From Colwellia maritima (GTDB taxonomy: Bacteria > Pseudomonadota > Gammaproteobacteria > Enterobacterales > Alteromonadaceae), in assembly GCF_022669015.1 (NCBI RefSeq), contig NZ_JAKKSL010000005.1, positions 62,001 through 126,000 of the forward strand: DNA of 64,000 bases. Reading direction: 5' to 3'. A model generated the notes under the pieces. It was not told the DNA's origin and made no database searches. It saw only the letters and a program-made list of their open reading frames with translations. The translations under genes and the position numbers were made by a program. Positions within the stretch are counted from its first letter, which is position 1. Every line of letters begins with the position of its first letter. Below are positions 10,514-21,456 of the stretch, piece after piece.

Positions 10514-12490
10514 CTATTTGAAACAGTTATCCGTCATCACATATTCGAAAGGGCTAGCAGGAAAACCCTCACTATTAAATAAGCTTGCAATAGGGTTATC
10601 TGCCCATGCGTACCTCACTGAGCAAACCTTGCCAATATTTACAGGGCTCAGGATTACACTATTATTATGTACTTCAGCATGAATGTTGTGATAAATGCCA
10701 TCTGTACCTGCAATTTCAAATCCTAATAACTTGCTTTGTGCTTTAGTTAAAAGTGAGTTTTGGCTATCATTATGAAGTGTTAAGTTATGATGTGACGTTA
10801 AATGATTATCTGTATGTGAAAAGTTTGCAATCAAACTGTTTTTTTCTTGTCTTATTGTCGAGGTAATGGGGCCAGAATAAGATTTATTACCACCATAAGT
10901 CTTAGTTTTAGCGATACTTGCCAAACGATTCCCAACCACTTTTTTGTTGCGTGGATGTACATCTAAACTATTACCAACATCAATAGTGACAGCCATACCC
11001 GTATTGGATAATGCTAATGTATTGAGTTGAGCATTTCTTATTTGAGCCCAACCACTTTCTTTCGGATAATCTATTCTTTCCTTATAATTGGCTAATTGAA
11101 CATAATAAAAAGGTAACTTGGTCTGTTGCCATTTATTTCGCCACTTGTTATTAAGTTTTTAAATTGCGCCTGGTATAAGTCAGCTCTAGAAGTATTTGAT
11201 TCACCTTGATACCAAATAACCCCCTTTATCTTAAAATTTATTAATGGATGAATCATCGCATTATATAAAACACTATGACTTCCCTGGTAGCGGGTAACTG
11301 ATACTAAAGGCTCTTCTAATGTGTTATTGGTTCGCCAATCGCCTGTTAAGTTGATTTTTTGCTGACCGTTAATAATATAAAGTTGTTCTTTTAAACCAAA
11401 GCGTTTGAAATTACTCCAATCATTTGCGGTTCGTATTGCAATGGTATTATCACCATTTTTTAGTGTGCCACCGGAATTGTTATTGTACCTAACGTCGGTG
11501 TGCTGCGCGTTTAAAAATACGTTTGTTATTAATAAATACTTCAAAATAATTCGGGTATAAACCAAATGATAATAACGAAGGTTCTTTGATTGAAATGTTG
11601 GAAAGGTAAAGTTTTTTCCGCATCCATACTATGTTATCACCTTGATATTCTCCGGGTAAACTTGTAAGTTGCCAAGTGCTATCATCATACTGCTCTGAAC
11701 CTGTTTGTAACTCTTTGAATGCCTTTTCATTATGTAATTGTTGTTGTCTACGTTTGTTATTGTTATCTGATAATTGTACTTTGTTTTGCCAATTATCTTT
11801 ATCTAAGTATGTTGTATTTGGATACTCGTGAGGCAAATTTTTAACAATAGAATTTGGAGTCCAAGCTTCAATTGGCGTACCGCCCCAAGCACTGTCAATA
11901 ATACCAATAGGTACATCAGTATCGAGGTGAATAGCTTTGGCAAAATACCAAGCAATCGCTGAAAAATCTTTTACTGTATTTGGTGTGGCGGATAGCCATT
12001 TTTTTTCAAGGGTTAACGTAGTTTTTGGTGTCGGACTAATAGTATTTTTCACTTCCAAAAAACGTATTAAAGGTAAGTTTGCTTGTAGTGACTCATCCTC
12101 CCAATTATCGGTAGACCAAGATAGTTTCCACTCCATATTTGATTGTCCTGACGCAATCCAAACATCACCAAAATAGATATTACTAATTTCTTTTTCTTTT
12201 TTTTGAGAAGTCACTTTAATAACATGTGGTCCACCTACAGCTTGAGCAGGTAAATTCACTTCCCAATAGCCTTGTAAGTTAGACATACCTTTCCATTCCG
12301 ATTTATCCAAGGTGACTGTAACAGGGGTACTAGGGGCAGCTGATCCTGATATCAAAAATGGTTTGTCACGCTGAATTATCATATTGTCTTGAAATAGATT
12401 GGATAATGTTATGGCTGTTGTACTGAATGACAATAAACTTAATGTCACCAATAGGGATAAGCAGAATGATTTAATTAAAGCGTTATTCAT
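10514..12490 (-). CDS. SASA-type sialate O-acetylesterase-like protein, frameshifted
   Basis: This exported esterase probably de-acetylates the algal polysaccharide or its oligomers. A signal peptide occupies about the first 26 residues. The SGNH/SASA hydrolase motifs are SGQSNMEW near residue 115, DSAWGGTPIEAW near residue 200 and, after the breaks, WYQGES and DVGNSLDVHPRNK, which carries the catalytic Asp/His block. The frame breaks near bases 11500 and 11090. The bridged protein has about 655 residues, the usual family size. The C-terminus matches the family pattern (GFEIAG, VRYAWADNP, GFPASPF). The name sialate is historical; in this context pectin-like or other acetyl groups are more likely. 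Confidence 0.82.
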
Positions 12491-12676
12491 ATTTCTCTCA
12501 ATTATTTCTAATTAACGTTATATACAGTCGCTAAATGATATGTAGTTATGGTTGCCCGCTAAGAAACTAGCTTCTACAAGATAGTAATGAATAACCAAAT
12601 ATTTAATTAACCAACGTTCTTTTTACTTATTATTGAAGCGATTCAATTATCAATTAATAATTTGTTATCATTAGTT

Positions 12677-12696
12677 GATGTATGATATCTTATATC
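12677..12696. promoter_or_regulatory. Putative GntR operator, esterase/beta-helix pair
   Basis: The site gatgtatgatatcttatatc lies in the 403-bp divergent region (12491-12893) between the esterase and the beta-helix gene. It matches the locus motif. I see no gene in this intergenic stretch. Confidence 0.58.
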
Positions 12697-12893
12697 TAAA
12701 TTGATCTTAATGACAATCAAATTTGAGGTGATAACGCAGTTTTATGGCTTGTTATGGATAGGGCTATTCTTGCTTGTATGATAACTTACGTGTGTTTATT
12801 GAATTATCATATGGTTTTATCATTACGTCATTTAATCTGTTTTTATCACTTAATTTAAGCGTGTTTTTCAACTGTTTTTCATAAGGAAACATC

Positions 12894-14578
12894 ATGAAAT
12901 ATTTGTTATGTGTATCTACCCTTTTTCTGATCAGTTCATGTGGGGAGTCATCGATAGCAAATAATAGCACTTCAGCTAATGTATCTATTCCTGCGGTAAA
13001 CTCTCTACCACCATGGCAACATTATCTACCAAAAGGCAACGGGCAATCTTTATTAGATTTTTCGGCTGTTGGTGTCAATTACTCAGAATCTGGCATTCCT
13101 ACATTAGCTTTACCTATTTTCAACGTCGTTGATTTCGGTGCTGTACCTAATGATGAGATTGAAGACTTAGAAGGTATCCAAAAAGCCATAGCCGCTGCTG
13201 AAAAAGCAGGGGGAGGGATTGTAAAATTTCCGGAGGGTCGTTTTTTGATAAATGAAGTTGAAAACCGTCGTACAGGCATTCTAATTAGCGCTTCTCGGGT
13301 TATTCTACAAGGCAGTGGAAATAGTGTAGATGGAACCGACTTATTTATGAAATATCCACTTGCTCCACAAGATCCACAAAAAAAGTGGACAGTACCGGCA
13401 ATGATTAGATTCCACCGCATGATACTTCAGCACCATCTTCGAAAGGTATAGGAAAATATATAGCAGAATCTGTCATTGTAGAGGATTCAAAGCAAAATGA
13501 TACCTTTGTACTAGTGCAGGACACCTCAAAATTTAATGTTGGCGATGTTGTGACATTAGACATGCAAAACCCTAAAGCCAACGATGATTTTCTCGATGGA
13601 AAACAACCAAGAGATATTTGGGAAGAGGTTATTGATAAAGGTGTAAAAGCGTCAGAAACACTCGAAATTAAAGAGATTAACGATAATAAAATATTTTTTG
13701 AACAGCCTTTAATTACACGTATTAATAAAAGCTATGGTTGGAAAATTCGTTCAATTTACACCATCAAGAATGTAGGTATTGAGAACTTACGGTTTACTGG
13801 CAACTTTAAAGAGACATTTGCTCATCATAAAAATGCAACACATGATTCTGGATTTACAGCGGTTAATTTAAATAGAACAACACATTCTTGGGTTCAAAAT
13901 GTTGTTTTTCGAAATGTCTCTGTCGCCGCGAGCGTCTCAGGCGGTATAGCTAATACCATGATGCTTAACGTTATTGAAGGAAATAGAGGGCATGCCTGCT
14001 TTAATATCACCTTTGGTACGCGTAATTTAACCGCGTTGAATATAGATATAACAAATAAGGGGCAATGGCATGGGCCAGGCGCATCACACCTTTCCGTTGG
14101 TAATGTAATTTGGCGCTTTAATAGCCCTAAGTCACGGGGGATAGATTCGCATGGGTTATTTCCACGCTTTACTCTCTATGACAACGTTACAACGTATGGT
14201 TTTGGTGGTTGGGGAGGTAATTTCAAAAACTTACCAAACCATTTAGAAGGACTAGTCTTGTGGAATTTTGTACAAACTGGCGATACCGTTGGTGAATGGC
14301 ATGAGGGTAACTTTAATTTCTGGGATACCGACAAACCTAAAAGCCAACCCTATACCTTTTTTACTGCCGTAAACCCGATACTTATCGGTTATGAAGGTAG
14401 TGCGAATGGTGTTGTTAGTGAGCATATGAAACATGTTAATAGTTTCGGTAAAAATGTTGATTTAGATTCATTATACGAGTCTCAGTTACAGCATCGAATT
14501 GGGCATACACCGTCTTGGATTATCAGTGCTTTATCGAAATGGCAACGTCTACTGGCTACATATTCAATAGAAAATTAA
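12894..14578 (+). CDS. Right-handed beta-helix lipoprotein (DUF4955-like), frameshifted
   Basis: The protein starts with a lipoprotein signal (LFLISSCGES, Cys near residue 16). The segment IFNVVDFGAVPNDEIEDLEG near residue 75 is the N-terminal cap of pectate-lyase-like beta helices. Later segments resemble DUF4955-type proteins of polysaccharide loci. The frame breaks near base 13420; shifting it restores IRFHPHDTSAPSSKGIGKYI, giving about 560 residues. A second, longer paralog lies at 17826-21072. Lyase or glycosidase activity on a uronate polymer is plausible from fold and context, but I cannot point to a proven catalytic residue. Confidence 0.72.
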
Positions 14579-14665
14579 CCTTATACCTAACAAGTAAAAC
14601 CTAAAACAAATTAAAAAGCACACTTAATCTACTACTACTAAATAGTACTGTCAGGATAGTAACTT

Positions 14666-16079
14666 ATGAAATTAACAATACCATTATATACTTTTTTTAT
14701 ATTAGTCATGGGGTCATTAGCTCCATACAGTGTAGCTAAATCTATTGATGAAAAGCCTAATGTACTCGTTATTATTGCTGATGATGCAGGCTTTGGTGAT
14801 GTAGGTTATAACGGAGCTGAAATTAATACGCCGACACTTGACGGCTTGGCGAATGACGGCGTTCGTTTAAATAATTTTTATACGTATTCTACTTGTACTC
14901 CCTCTCGCGCTGCTTTTTTTACGGGTCAAGCGCCAAGTCGTTTTGGTTTACTTTACCCTATCATGAAAGAAGATAAGGTTGGCTTGCCGAAAAATCGTAA
15001 AATTATGCCCGCGTTATTTAAAGAAAATGGTTATCAAACAGCTTTAATTGGTAAATGGCATCTTGGTGAGGAAGACGGATTTGCCCCGTTAGATAAAGGC
15101 TTTGATTATCATTATGGCATTCGTGGCGGTTGGATTGATCATTATACTCATCATAATCCAGAACACGGTCATGATTGGTACCGAAACAATAAGCAAATTA
15201 AATTACCTCAAGAACATGCAACCGATCTCATCACTAAAGATGCATTATCTTACTTACAAAATTTGAACACTAAAAACAGCAAGCCCTTTTTTTTAACGTT
15301 AAGTTACACCGCACCACATGTACCTATACAGGTTGATCCAAAATGGATTAAACCTTATGAAACCAAAGATTGGTAATAAAACTCGACTTGGCTATGCAGG
15401 CATGATGACTCAACTGGATGACTCAGTTAATCAGGTAATTACTCAGTTAGCTACTTTGAATATGTTAAAAAATACTATCGTTGTTTTTTTTAGTGATAAT
15501 GGACCATCTGCGCCAGGTAAAAAATGGTATATCCGGCCTGAGTTTCATCATGTTAATTTTTACGGCAATGAAGGGATTTATGGATTAGCAGGAGGTCATA
15601 AAGGATGGAAAGCACAACCTTACGATGGCGGAATGCGCACACCTGCATTTGTTTATTGGCCAAAAAATTTAAGTAAAAAGCAAATAGACTCTCCAATTAT
15701 CATTCAAGACCTGTATCGTTCTTTAGCATCAATTACTCGTCTCTCTGGCGTGCCTAAAGCCATTGATGGTGATGGGCGAGACATGAGTAATACGTTAACG
15801 ACTGGAAAATCTGACCGTACCAGTTAAATTTTATTGGCGTACAGGTAAAAATGTCGCTTTGAGATTGGAAGAATGGAAACTCGTCATTCACGAAAATACG
15901 CCCTACGCAAAAGGTATGAAACCAGAGCTCTATAATTTACTTAATGATCCGCTGAATCTGTTAATCTGGCAAGTAAAAAACCGAATGTATTAGCTGATTT
16001 ACTCAGTGTATTAAAAGTTGAATATGATAAAGATCCTGAGCCATACATTAATCCTGCCTTGTTAATAAAAGGTCGTTAG
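14666..16079 (+). CDS. S1-family sulfatase 2, frameshifted
   Basis: A second type I sulfatase, with a signal peptide of about 24 residues, the metal site IIADDAGFGD near residue 36, the formylglycine motif CTPSR (Cys near residue 77), GKWHLGEEDGFAPLDKGFDY and FFSDNGPSAPG. The frame breaks near bases 15365 and 15815 and again near 15950. Bridging runs through VPVKFYWRTGKN and ENLYNLL-type residues to the stop at 16079, about 470 residues. It follows the beta-helix gene by 87 bases and may share its transcript. It differs clearly from sulfatase 1, so the two probably attack different positions or sugars. Confidence 0.83.
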
Positions 16080-16162
16080 GCAAAGACGTTTCATTTCTTG
16101 AAAAGAGAAATGATGCAATCGTTCAATAATTTAATACAAGGCTTGGTTATAAGGGGAGTTCT

Positions 16163-17377
16163 GTGAGGTTTACTATATTTATTCGTTTTGTCGTCGTAAT
16201 GAGCAGTCTGTTTATAAGTGGTATCTGTGTATGTAACAATATCGAACCCGTTACAGTGATGGAGAGTTTTGAACAAGGTATTCCAGATGGATTGTATGCC
16301 ACTGGCGGTAAACTAAGTTTAGATTCTAAACGTATGAAGCACAAGGCAACATCACTACGTTGGGATTGGGTTGGCAATGATCGATTAATCTTTGATACAC
16401 CACTGGGTTACCACGAACCCCGTGATTTAAAAACAATTGATAAAACCGGTCGAGACCAATACCTATTTAAAAACTACTGAAAATTATCAAACAGTTAATG
16501 CTCTTGAGACAAGCCACATTAGAGTAAATATTCAAAATAATATTGTACTTACTTTACCTCCACTTTCTACCGGGTTACCAAAAGCAGGTAAAAAGATTGC
16601 AATAACGCCACCTGAGTACGAGGGGACCCGTGTCTACCACACAGCTTACTTACCTGAAAATTGGTCTCAAGAGAAAGTTCATCAAGGACAAACCTGGCCA
16701 ATTATTTTTGAATATACGGAGAATAAATATCCTAAATCGGGTTCTACCGGTGAAGTAAAAGATGCAGCATTTGGTTTTGGTTTAAGTGCAGGTAAATTTA
16801 TTTGGATAAGTTTGCCATACATACATTCCAATAAGATGGAAAATCAACTCACCTAGTGGGGTAATAAAGAAGCTACCGTAAATTACGCTAAGATCAATGT
16901 ACCAAGAATTATCAAAGAGTTTGACGGAGAATCGCGCGCGGTTTTTCTCTGTGGTTTTTCTCGAGGAGCTATTGCTGTTAATCACTTGGGATTACATGAC
17001 GATGAAATTTCTAAACTATGGACTGCGTTTATTGTGCATGATCATTTTGACGGTGAACAATAATGGTTAGGCACTAGTTGGGGGTCACCCTATGAAAAAT
17101 ATGTTCGAGAGTCATCAGTACGATTACAGCGCGTAAAAGGACGTCCTTATCTAATAACAAGTGTTCCGCCCATGGTCACACTACAAAAAGATTTGTAGAA
17201 TCGCAGTTAGGTACTACTAATAATTTTACCTATTTGAATGTTAATACAAAAAATATTTTTGGTCATTTCCCCAATTCAATTGCTAAAAGTGGACATACGG
17301 ATAGGCGGCCTTTAGTGCCAAGTTATTATCGTACTAACGCTTGGCATTGGTTGAATAGTCAAATGACGCTGAAATAA
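16163..17377 (+). pseudogene. Remnant: lyase N-terminal domain joined to a degraded esterase
   Basis: The first 90 residues (signal peptide, then MESFEQGIPDGLYATGG and HKATSLRWDWVG) resemble the N-terminal domain of chondroitin-type lyases (Lyase_N). Near base 16440 the frame and the similarity change. From there the locus reads as an alpha/beta hydrolase with VYHTAYLPENW, WPIIFEY, FIWISLPYI and the nucleophile motif FLCGFSRGAIAVN. The second part contains two in-frame stops (TAG at 16854 between QLT and WGNKEATV; TAA near 17060 between FDGEQ and WLGTSW) and a frameshift near 17172. In-frame stops cannot come from homopolymer indels, so this locus looks truly decayed. Confidence 0.65.
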
Positions 17378-17764
17378 GTGCATACGTTGATTAGTCGCTT
17401 ATTACTAACAGAAAGTAAATAAGTTTGTAATTTCAGCGCAGATAGATCAGTTTGATACTCGACACACAAACCGCGCTTTGAGGTTAATTCAGCTTATTAA
17501 TCTTTTTCTCACTCCTTTATAATGGACCCACTTTGCAGTTTGACTATACCTATTCTAGTAAATTATTACCGATAGAATGCTTTGCCTAGTTTTATTTCCC
17601 TAATACCATAAGCCCAAACATTTAATACAAGGATATAAATATTATATTTTTGTTTTCTATTGATAAGTTATTACGTTTCGACGAAAGGCTGAGCATTAAC
17701 GTTAAGCATCACTTTAATAAACCTATATATGTATAAGGGGGGCAATGTTTACAACTGACATAAA
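17378..17764. other. Intergenic stretch without visible genes
   Basis: About 390 bases between the decayed esterase and the terminator of the convergent beta-helix gene. I see no convincing coding frame, RNA gene or repeat in it. Confidence 0.5.
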
Positions 17765-17802
17765 AAACTGCCTGTAATCTGATAAAAGATTGCAGGCAGT
17801 TT
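17765..17802 (-). terminator. Rho-independent terminator of the large beta-helix gene
   Basis: A 16-base arm (AAACTGCCTGTAATCT) pairs with AGATTGCAGGCAGTTT around a 6-base loop, with one G-T pair. On the minus strand the stem is followed by a run of T, 24 bases after the stop of the gene ending at 17826. Confidence 0.88.
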
Positions 17803-17825
17803 CTGTGCTTTTTACTCATTAAAAA

Positions 17826-20800
17826 TTAATTTTTGAACAACCTTCTTATTGATAAAATGGTTAAAAGGAATAATGAATAAGCCATTGAACCACCTGATGA
17901 ATTTGTTTCTTCTTGTACAGGAAGAGTCGGCGATATAATAATTGTTACCTTATCTGTTGATGTCAGTTCGCCATCACCTGATGTTAAAGATAAAACGTAT
18001 TTTCCTGTAGCTGCGAACGTTGCCGTCGTTACACCTGAAGATTTATCGGCAAAGGTAACACCTTCAGGTCCAGACCATATACAAGTAACCACGTCTGTTG
18101 TAGGTAAGTCATCGTCAGTACATTTACCGCTTAAGTTAACACTATTATTTGGAGATACAGCTACTTGGAGTGTACCAAAGCATTAACAGTGGGGGCTTGG
18201 TTGGTAATAACATCAATACTTGTGTCACCCTCTTGATAACTTTTCCAAGTGATATTGTCGATAGCTATCGTGTTATTACTTTCATTTTCAGATGCACCTC
18301 TTAAGCCAATAGTGAAGTCTCCAGAAATATTGATATTATCAAATTCAATTAAGTAAGCGTTAGGACCTGTATGACTAGAGGTAGCAACTACTTCACCATT
18401 AATTAATAACTCCAAGTTACGTTCGATCCCAAGATCAAATAAATCGATAGCTTCCACAGAGAATGAGCGAATACCGCCAGAGATAACACCCGACTGTACA
18501 GCAACAAATCTATCTGTTGGTTTACCTAGAAAGTAAATTTGTGAAGTTGAATTAAGATAATCTTTTACACCTTTCACATCTTTAACTGTCCACTCTATAT
18601 TATTAGCCCCTATATATGTTAGAGGATCATGATTTTCAGGCCACCTTCATAAGGTAGGTTAGTAAATGTTTCTCTATTTTGTTCTTCTATTGATGTAATT
18701 ACTGTTGTTGCAGTAAAGCCACCATCATTAGTTGTGGCTGTAATAGTTGCATTACCGGCCTGAAATCGCGGTGACGATACCAAAGAGAATCAACCTTTGC
18801 AATAGCTTCATTACTTGAAGACCAAGTGACTGATGTATCAGTAGCAAACGAAGGTGTTAGCATTGGTGTAAGTGTTATTTGCTTACCCGTAATCAGTTGT
18901 TCACCTTCTGAAGAAAGGGTAACCCCAGACACCAGTATGCCTGCACTATACCAATCAGTTTTTAGTGTGTTGAATTGTGTTTTTGCGTCTGTAGTCCAGT
19001 TGGATGTCTCACTTCCATATGGCTTCCATGTAATATTATCTATTGCTACAGAGTTATTAGCATCTCCACTGGCGTCGGTACTTAAATTTTTAAGTGCTAA
19101 AGTGAAGTCTCCTGAGATATTAATATTATTAAATTCAATGGTATACGGTTCACCACCTGTATGAGAATAAGTACCAACAGAGGTATCATTGATAAATAGT
19201 TCAACAATGCGTTCATTACCTGCGTCCCATTTATCAATAGCATCAATAGTTAAAGAGCTTATACCACCAGTAATTGTGCCAGACTGTAGGGAAACATCTC
19301 TCTCTGCAACAGGTTGGGCTGCTTGTCCTTGGAAAAGAATTCCTTGAGTAGAGTCAATATACCCCGGAGCAAGACTTTTAACATTTTGTTTGAAAGACCA
19401 TTCAATACCGTTATCACCAACAAATGTTTCTTTGTTCGACCAAACACTGTCATATTTGTAAATGTTTCTGATTTTTCAGAAGGAACTTCAAATACTAACC
19501 TATGCTCTAATTCAGCTTCGTAAAGCGACTCTGGTATCACTTTAGTACCCGTGCTTTCTTGATATTTTAAACTTGTTTCATCAAAGGTCGTTTCATTGCC
19601 GTGGTAGCCAACAATAATAGGACTAACTAACGTTGGACCACAATAATTACCAAGACAATCGCCTGGCCAAAAGTTAATTGGATCTGTTTGTGTTGTTTCT
19701 GTTGCTGATTGGTTCCATAGGATTAAACCAGTTAGGTGATTAGGAAGATTAACAACATTACCACCAATACTTGATATACCCGTACTTGCATAGTTATCAA
19801 CTAAATTGGTACGTGGTTGATTCGCATGTAAATCCCAACCACTCCCTTGTTCTGATTCTACACGCCAAGTGACGGAACCATTACTACCACCTGATATATC
19901 AGCACCATGGAAAGTACCATTATTCGTGTTATCCCAAATTAAACCTTGTAAAACACGGCTTGAATTTCCACCAATATTACCGATAGTATGACCCGCATTA
20001 CCGTCGATTAAAATAGTATGAATACTTGAAGCGTATGCTAAGCCCATTCCTGCTGCTTTGGTTACATTGGTAAAACGAGAACGAGTTACCCATGAATCAG
20101 CAACACGAACCATATCGACCCCATTCCAAGCATAATCGTGAATATAATCTTTATGATGAACAAATGGGTCAGTGAAATTGGCTTTAAAATGAATATCTTC
20201 AAAGCCAACATTTTCTAATAATGTATAAGCATTAGCGGTCCAGTTCATTGTTGACTTAATATCATCAACAATGGGATCTTTCAGGGTGACAGTATTTTCA
20301 ATAAGATCAATGGACACTATTTCATGAAATTCGCTTAATTCAATACCTTCATTGTTGATAACTGTCCACAAATCACGAGCGTCTTTATTATCAAGGTAAT
20401 CAGCATTTGCCGAAGTATTAGCTTTCATGATTAATCTAATATGTTTTTTGTCAGTGAATACACTTGCATCAGCAACATGTATCACTTTACTTCCTCGGCT
20501 TTCATCTTGAGTGATGGTGGTTGTAGCGCCGTTTTCTGAAGGAGTAGAGAAAGTGAACATACTGGGCGTATTCCAATTACTCGCGCCTTCTGGCAATAAC
20601 ATGTGATTTACCATTTTTACCACGGTACCGCCCGGTGTTGAACCACTTCCTTTTAGTATGATATTTGAGGCGCTTATTTGTATTGTACTCGTATTTTCAG
20701 CATCAGTATTTACTAAAAATTCACCAAAGCAGGAAACATGACAACACCACCGCCATTTGCTTCAGCAGCGTTGATTGCTTGTTGAATAGCGTCTTGATCA

Positions 20801-21072
20801 GACAGCATATCGTTAGCAATGGCACCGAAATTAACGATATTGAAAACATCTAAACCGTTATGATTTACCGGTATCGGTTGTTCACCAAGTTTATAACCCG
20901 CGTAAGAATAATCAGGCATTAAAGGAATTGACTCATCTGCAATAGTCCCAATGTATTTTTGCCAAATTTTGGCATCTTCAGCGTATGCTGCCCCGGCTGA
21001 AGCTATCAAAATTGCACTGGTCAATAGTATCGTTTTTTTTATTTTTAAATGTGTTAGCTTGTTTTTATTCAT
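17826..21072 (-). CDS. Multidomain beta-helix protein with GlyGly-CTERM tail, multiply frameshifted
   Basis: A bridged product of about 1080 residues. The order is: signal peptide (about 31 residues); beta-helix region with FNIVNFGAIANDMLSDQDAI near residue 80, similar to the protein at 12894; a carbohydrate-binding-like domain (YTIEFNNINISGDFTLAL); a Big_2 Ig-like domain (VTLSSEGEQLITGKQITLTP); a second copy of the binding-like domain (YLIEFDNINISGDFTIGL); a PKD-like domain (ATGKYVLSLTSGDGELTS); and a tail SSGGSMAYSLFLLTILSIRR ending in basic residues. The tail fits GlyGly-CTERM sorting signals cleaved by rhombosortase. Breaks lie near 20710, 19450, 18770, 18640 and 18165. Likely a surface-released polysaccharide-degrading or -binding protein. 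Confidence 0.75.
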
Positions 21073-21121
21073 TTGCTTCCCCTCATGAGTATTTATTTTA
21101 CATAGTTATAATACAACCTAT

Positions 21122-21141
21122 AATGTAAGATATCATACAAG
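21122..21141. promoter_or_regulatory. Putative GntR operator, large beta-helix gene
   Basis: The site aatgtaagatatcatacaag lies about 50 bases before the start codon at 21072 on the minus strand. It is the most symmetric of the five motif copies (TGTAaGATATCaTACA). Confidence 0.62.
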
Positions 21142-21388
21142 TTGAGGGCGGGCAACTTGTAAGATAAGTTGTGTTTTTAAGCTATTTAACCAGGAATTGG
21201 TTTAAGATATTTGTAACTATTTGGAATACAGAACAACATGTATTAAGCCGATTTCAGGTTATTTGCTAGGGGAGGAGGTTGTTTATCAATGTGTAGCGAT
21301 ACTTTTTGGTATAAAATAATGAACGCATAAAAGAAAGCTGAATTAAGTTAAATCAAACGAGAAGAAAATATTGTCCATAGCATAAAAA

Positions 21389-21418
21389 AGGTGAGCTTTC
21401 ATAATGAAATACTCACCT
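21389..21418 (-). terminator. Rho-independent terminator of the TonB receptor gene
   Basis: On the minus strand AGGTGAGTATTTCAT pairs with ATGAAAGCTCACCT and is followed by six T. It lies 39 bases past the receptor stop codon at 21457. Confidence 0.85.
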
Positions 21419-21456
21419 CTATTTTTATGGTTAATTTATTTAGAAACGTTGTCTAT

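Noticed and set aside
10428-10682. Open frame of 84 codons after sulfatase 1
   Set aside because: It overlaps the terminator and the 3' end of the convergent esterase gene, whose reading matches the family.
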